The notes under the pieces: generated by a model
Seen by the model: only the letters and a program-made list of their open reading frames with translations
Told to the model about the DNA's origin: nothing
Database searches by the model: none
Shown here: piece by piece, positions 5,449-6,185 of the stretch
How the letters are laid out: each line of letters starts with the position of its first letter
How positions within the stretch are numbered: position 1 is the stretch's first letter
Program-made: the position numbers and the translations under genes
Source: an uncultured Variovorax sp.
GTDB taxonomy: Bacteria; Pseudomonadota; Gammaproteobacteria; Burkholderiales; Burkholderiaceae
Assembly: GCA_946478645.1 (NCBI GenBank)
Contig: CAMLCW010000309.1
Location: forward strand, 1 to 6,185
DNA: 6,185 nucleotides
Direction of reading: 5' to 3'

Positions 5449-6185
5449 CTACGCAGCCGCCACGGGCCGCTCGGGCGGCAGCTCGGCGATGGCCTTCATC
5501 TCGCGCTCGTGGCGCCACTCGATCACCGTCTTGATCACCAGCGTGACCAGCGCGAGGATCGCCAGCAGCGAAGCGACGGCGAAGGCCGCGACCGACTGGT
5601 ATTCGTTGTAGAGCACTTCGACGTGCAGCGGCATGGTGTTGGTCTGGCCGCGGATGTGGCCCGACACCACCGACACCGCGCCGAATTCGCCCATGGCGCG
5701 CGCATTGCACAGGATCACGCCGTACAGCAGGCCCCACTTGATGTTGGGCAGCGTCACGCGCCAGAAGGTCTGCCAGCCCGTGGCACCGAGCACGATGGCG
5801 GCCTGCTCCTCGTCGGTGCCCTGTGCCTGCATCAACGGAATGAGTTCGCGCGCGATGAACGGAAAGGTCACGAACACGGTCGCCAGCACGATGCCGGGCA
5901 CCGCGAAGATGATCTTGACGTCGTGCTCGGCGAGCCACGGCCCGAACCAGCCCTGCGCGCCGAACACCAGCACGTAGATCAGGCCCGCGACCACCGGCGA
6001 CACCGCGAACGGCAGGTCCACCAGCGTGGTCAGGAAGGCCTTGCCGCGGAACTCGAACTTGGCGATGGCCCAGGCAGCGGCCACACCGAACACCAGGTTC
6101 ATCGGCACCGAGATGGCGGCGACGATCAGCGTCAGGCGGATCGCGCTCCAGGCATCGGGCTCTTTCAGCGCCTCGAGGTAGGCGT
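5449..6185 (-). CDS. cysW: Sulfate ABC transporter permease CysW (5' end outside window)
   Basis: The C-terminal 244 or so residues of an inner-membrane permease subunit that pairs with CysT and is driven by CysA. The reading frame is open to the window edge ([33 protein letters not shown]), so a methionine or GTG near 6108 is internal and not the start. The binding-protein-dependent transport signature (EAA loop) is clear: [31 protein letters not shown], which contacts the ATPase. CysW-typical segments include [46 protein letters not shown] and [20 protein letters not shown]. The C-terminus [21 protein letters not shown] is a normal basic tail ending at a TAG. The first roughly 45-50 residues are missing. 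Upstream cysT and a sulfate-binding protein gene would be expected outside the window. Confidence 0.94.
   Translation of the reverse strand, partial: AYLEALKEPDAWSAIRLTLIVAAISVPMNLVFGVAAAWAIAKFEFRGKAFLTTLVDLPFAVSPVVAGLIYVLVFGAQGWFGPWLAEHDVKIIFAVPGIVLATVFVTFPFIARELIPLMQAQGTDEEQAAIVLGATGWQTFWRVTLPNIKWGLLYGVILCNARAMGEFGAVSVVSGHIRGQTNTMPLHVEVLYNEYQSVAAFAVASLLAILALVTLVIKTVIEWRHEREMKAIAELPPERPVAAA

Overview
The window looks like a GC-rich betaproteobacterial chromosome, most likely Comamonadaceae and close to Variovorax. The reasons are the character of the proteins, strong third-position GC bias, the zapB-like/zapA/6S RNA order, and the cysW-cysA-dsbB cluster. The genus is an inference from protein style; no search was run. 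Gene density is high and nearly every base can be assigned.

Left part (1-798). On the minus strand is the 5' end of a BtuB-like TonB-dependent outer-membrane receptor. It is preceded by a well-formed cobalamin riboswitch (about 527-748) and a structured leader between the riboswitch and the start codon. This is a vitamin B12 uptake gene under B12 feedback control.

Middle part (799-3691, all plus strand). A short coiled-coil ZapB-like protein overlaps zapA by 4 bp, forming a cell-division pair. The non-coding stretch after zapA holds the 6S RNA gene (ssrS) and a strong intrinsic terminator. Next come a TauE/SafE-family (TSUP) anion exporter, a single-domain universal stress protein whose predicted transcription start falls on its ATG, and an orphan ParA/MobD-like deviant Walker-A ATPase preceded by a perfect 16-bp palindrome.

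Right part (3692-6185, all minus strand). The 3' end of a sulfate/thiosulfate ABC transporter operon reads cysW (cut by the window edge), then cysA, then dsbB. dsbB starts on a non-ATG codon overlapping the cysA stop, so disulfide-bond formation is tied to the sulfate-uptake transcript. The cysW-cysA gap is filled by a roughly 127-bp imperfect inverted repeat built from GGACGCAGAGGACGC-type units, which looks like a mobile or dispersed REP/MITE-like element inside an operon.

Most of the window is ordinary core genome. The items most worth a second look are the intra-operon inverted repeat, the orphan ATPase with its upstream palindrome, the leaderless-looking usp promoter, and the riboswitch expression platform. 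I saw no convincing novel defence or mobile system.
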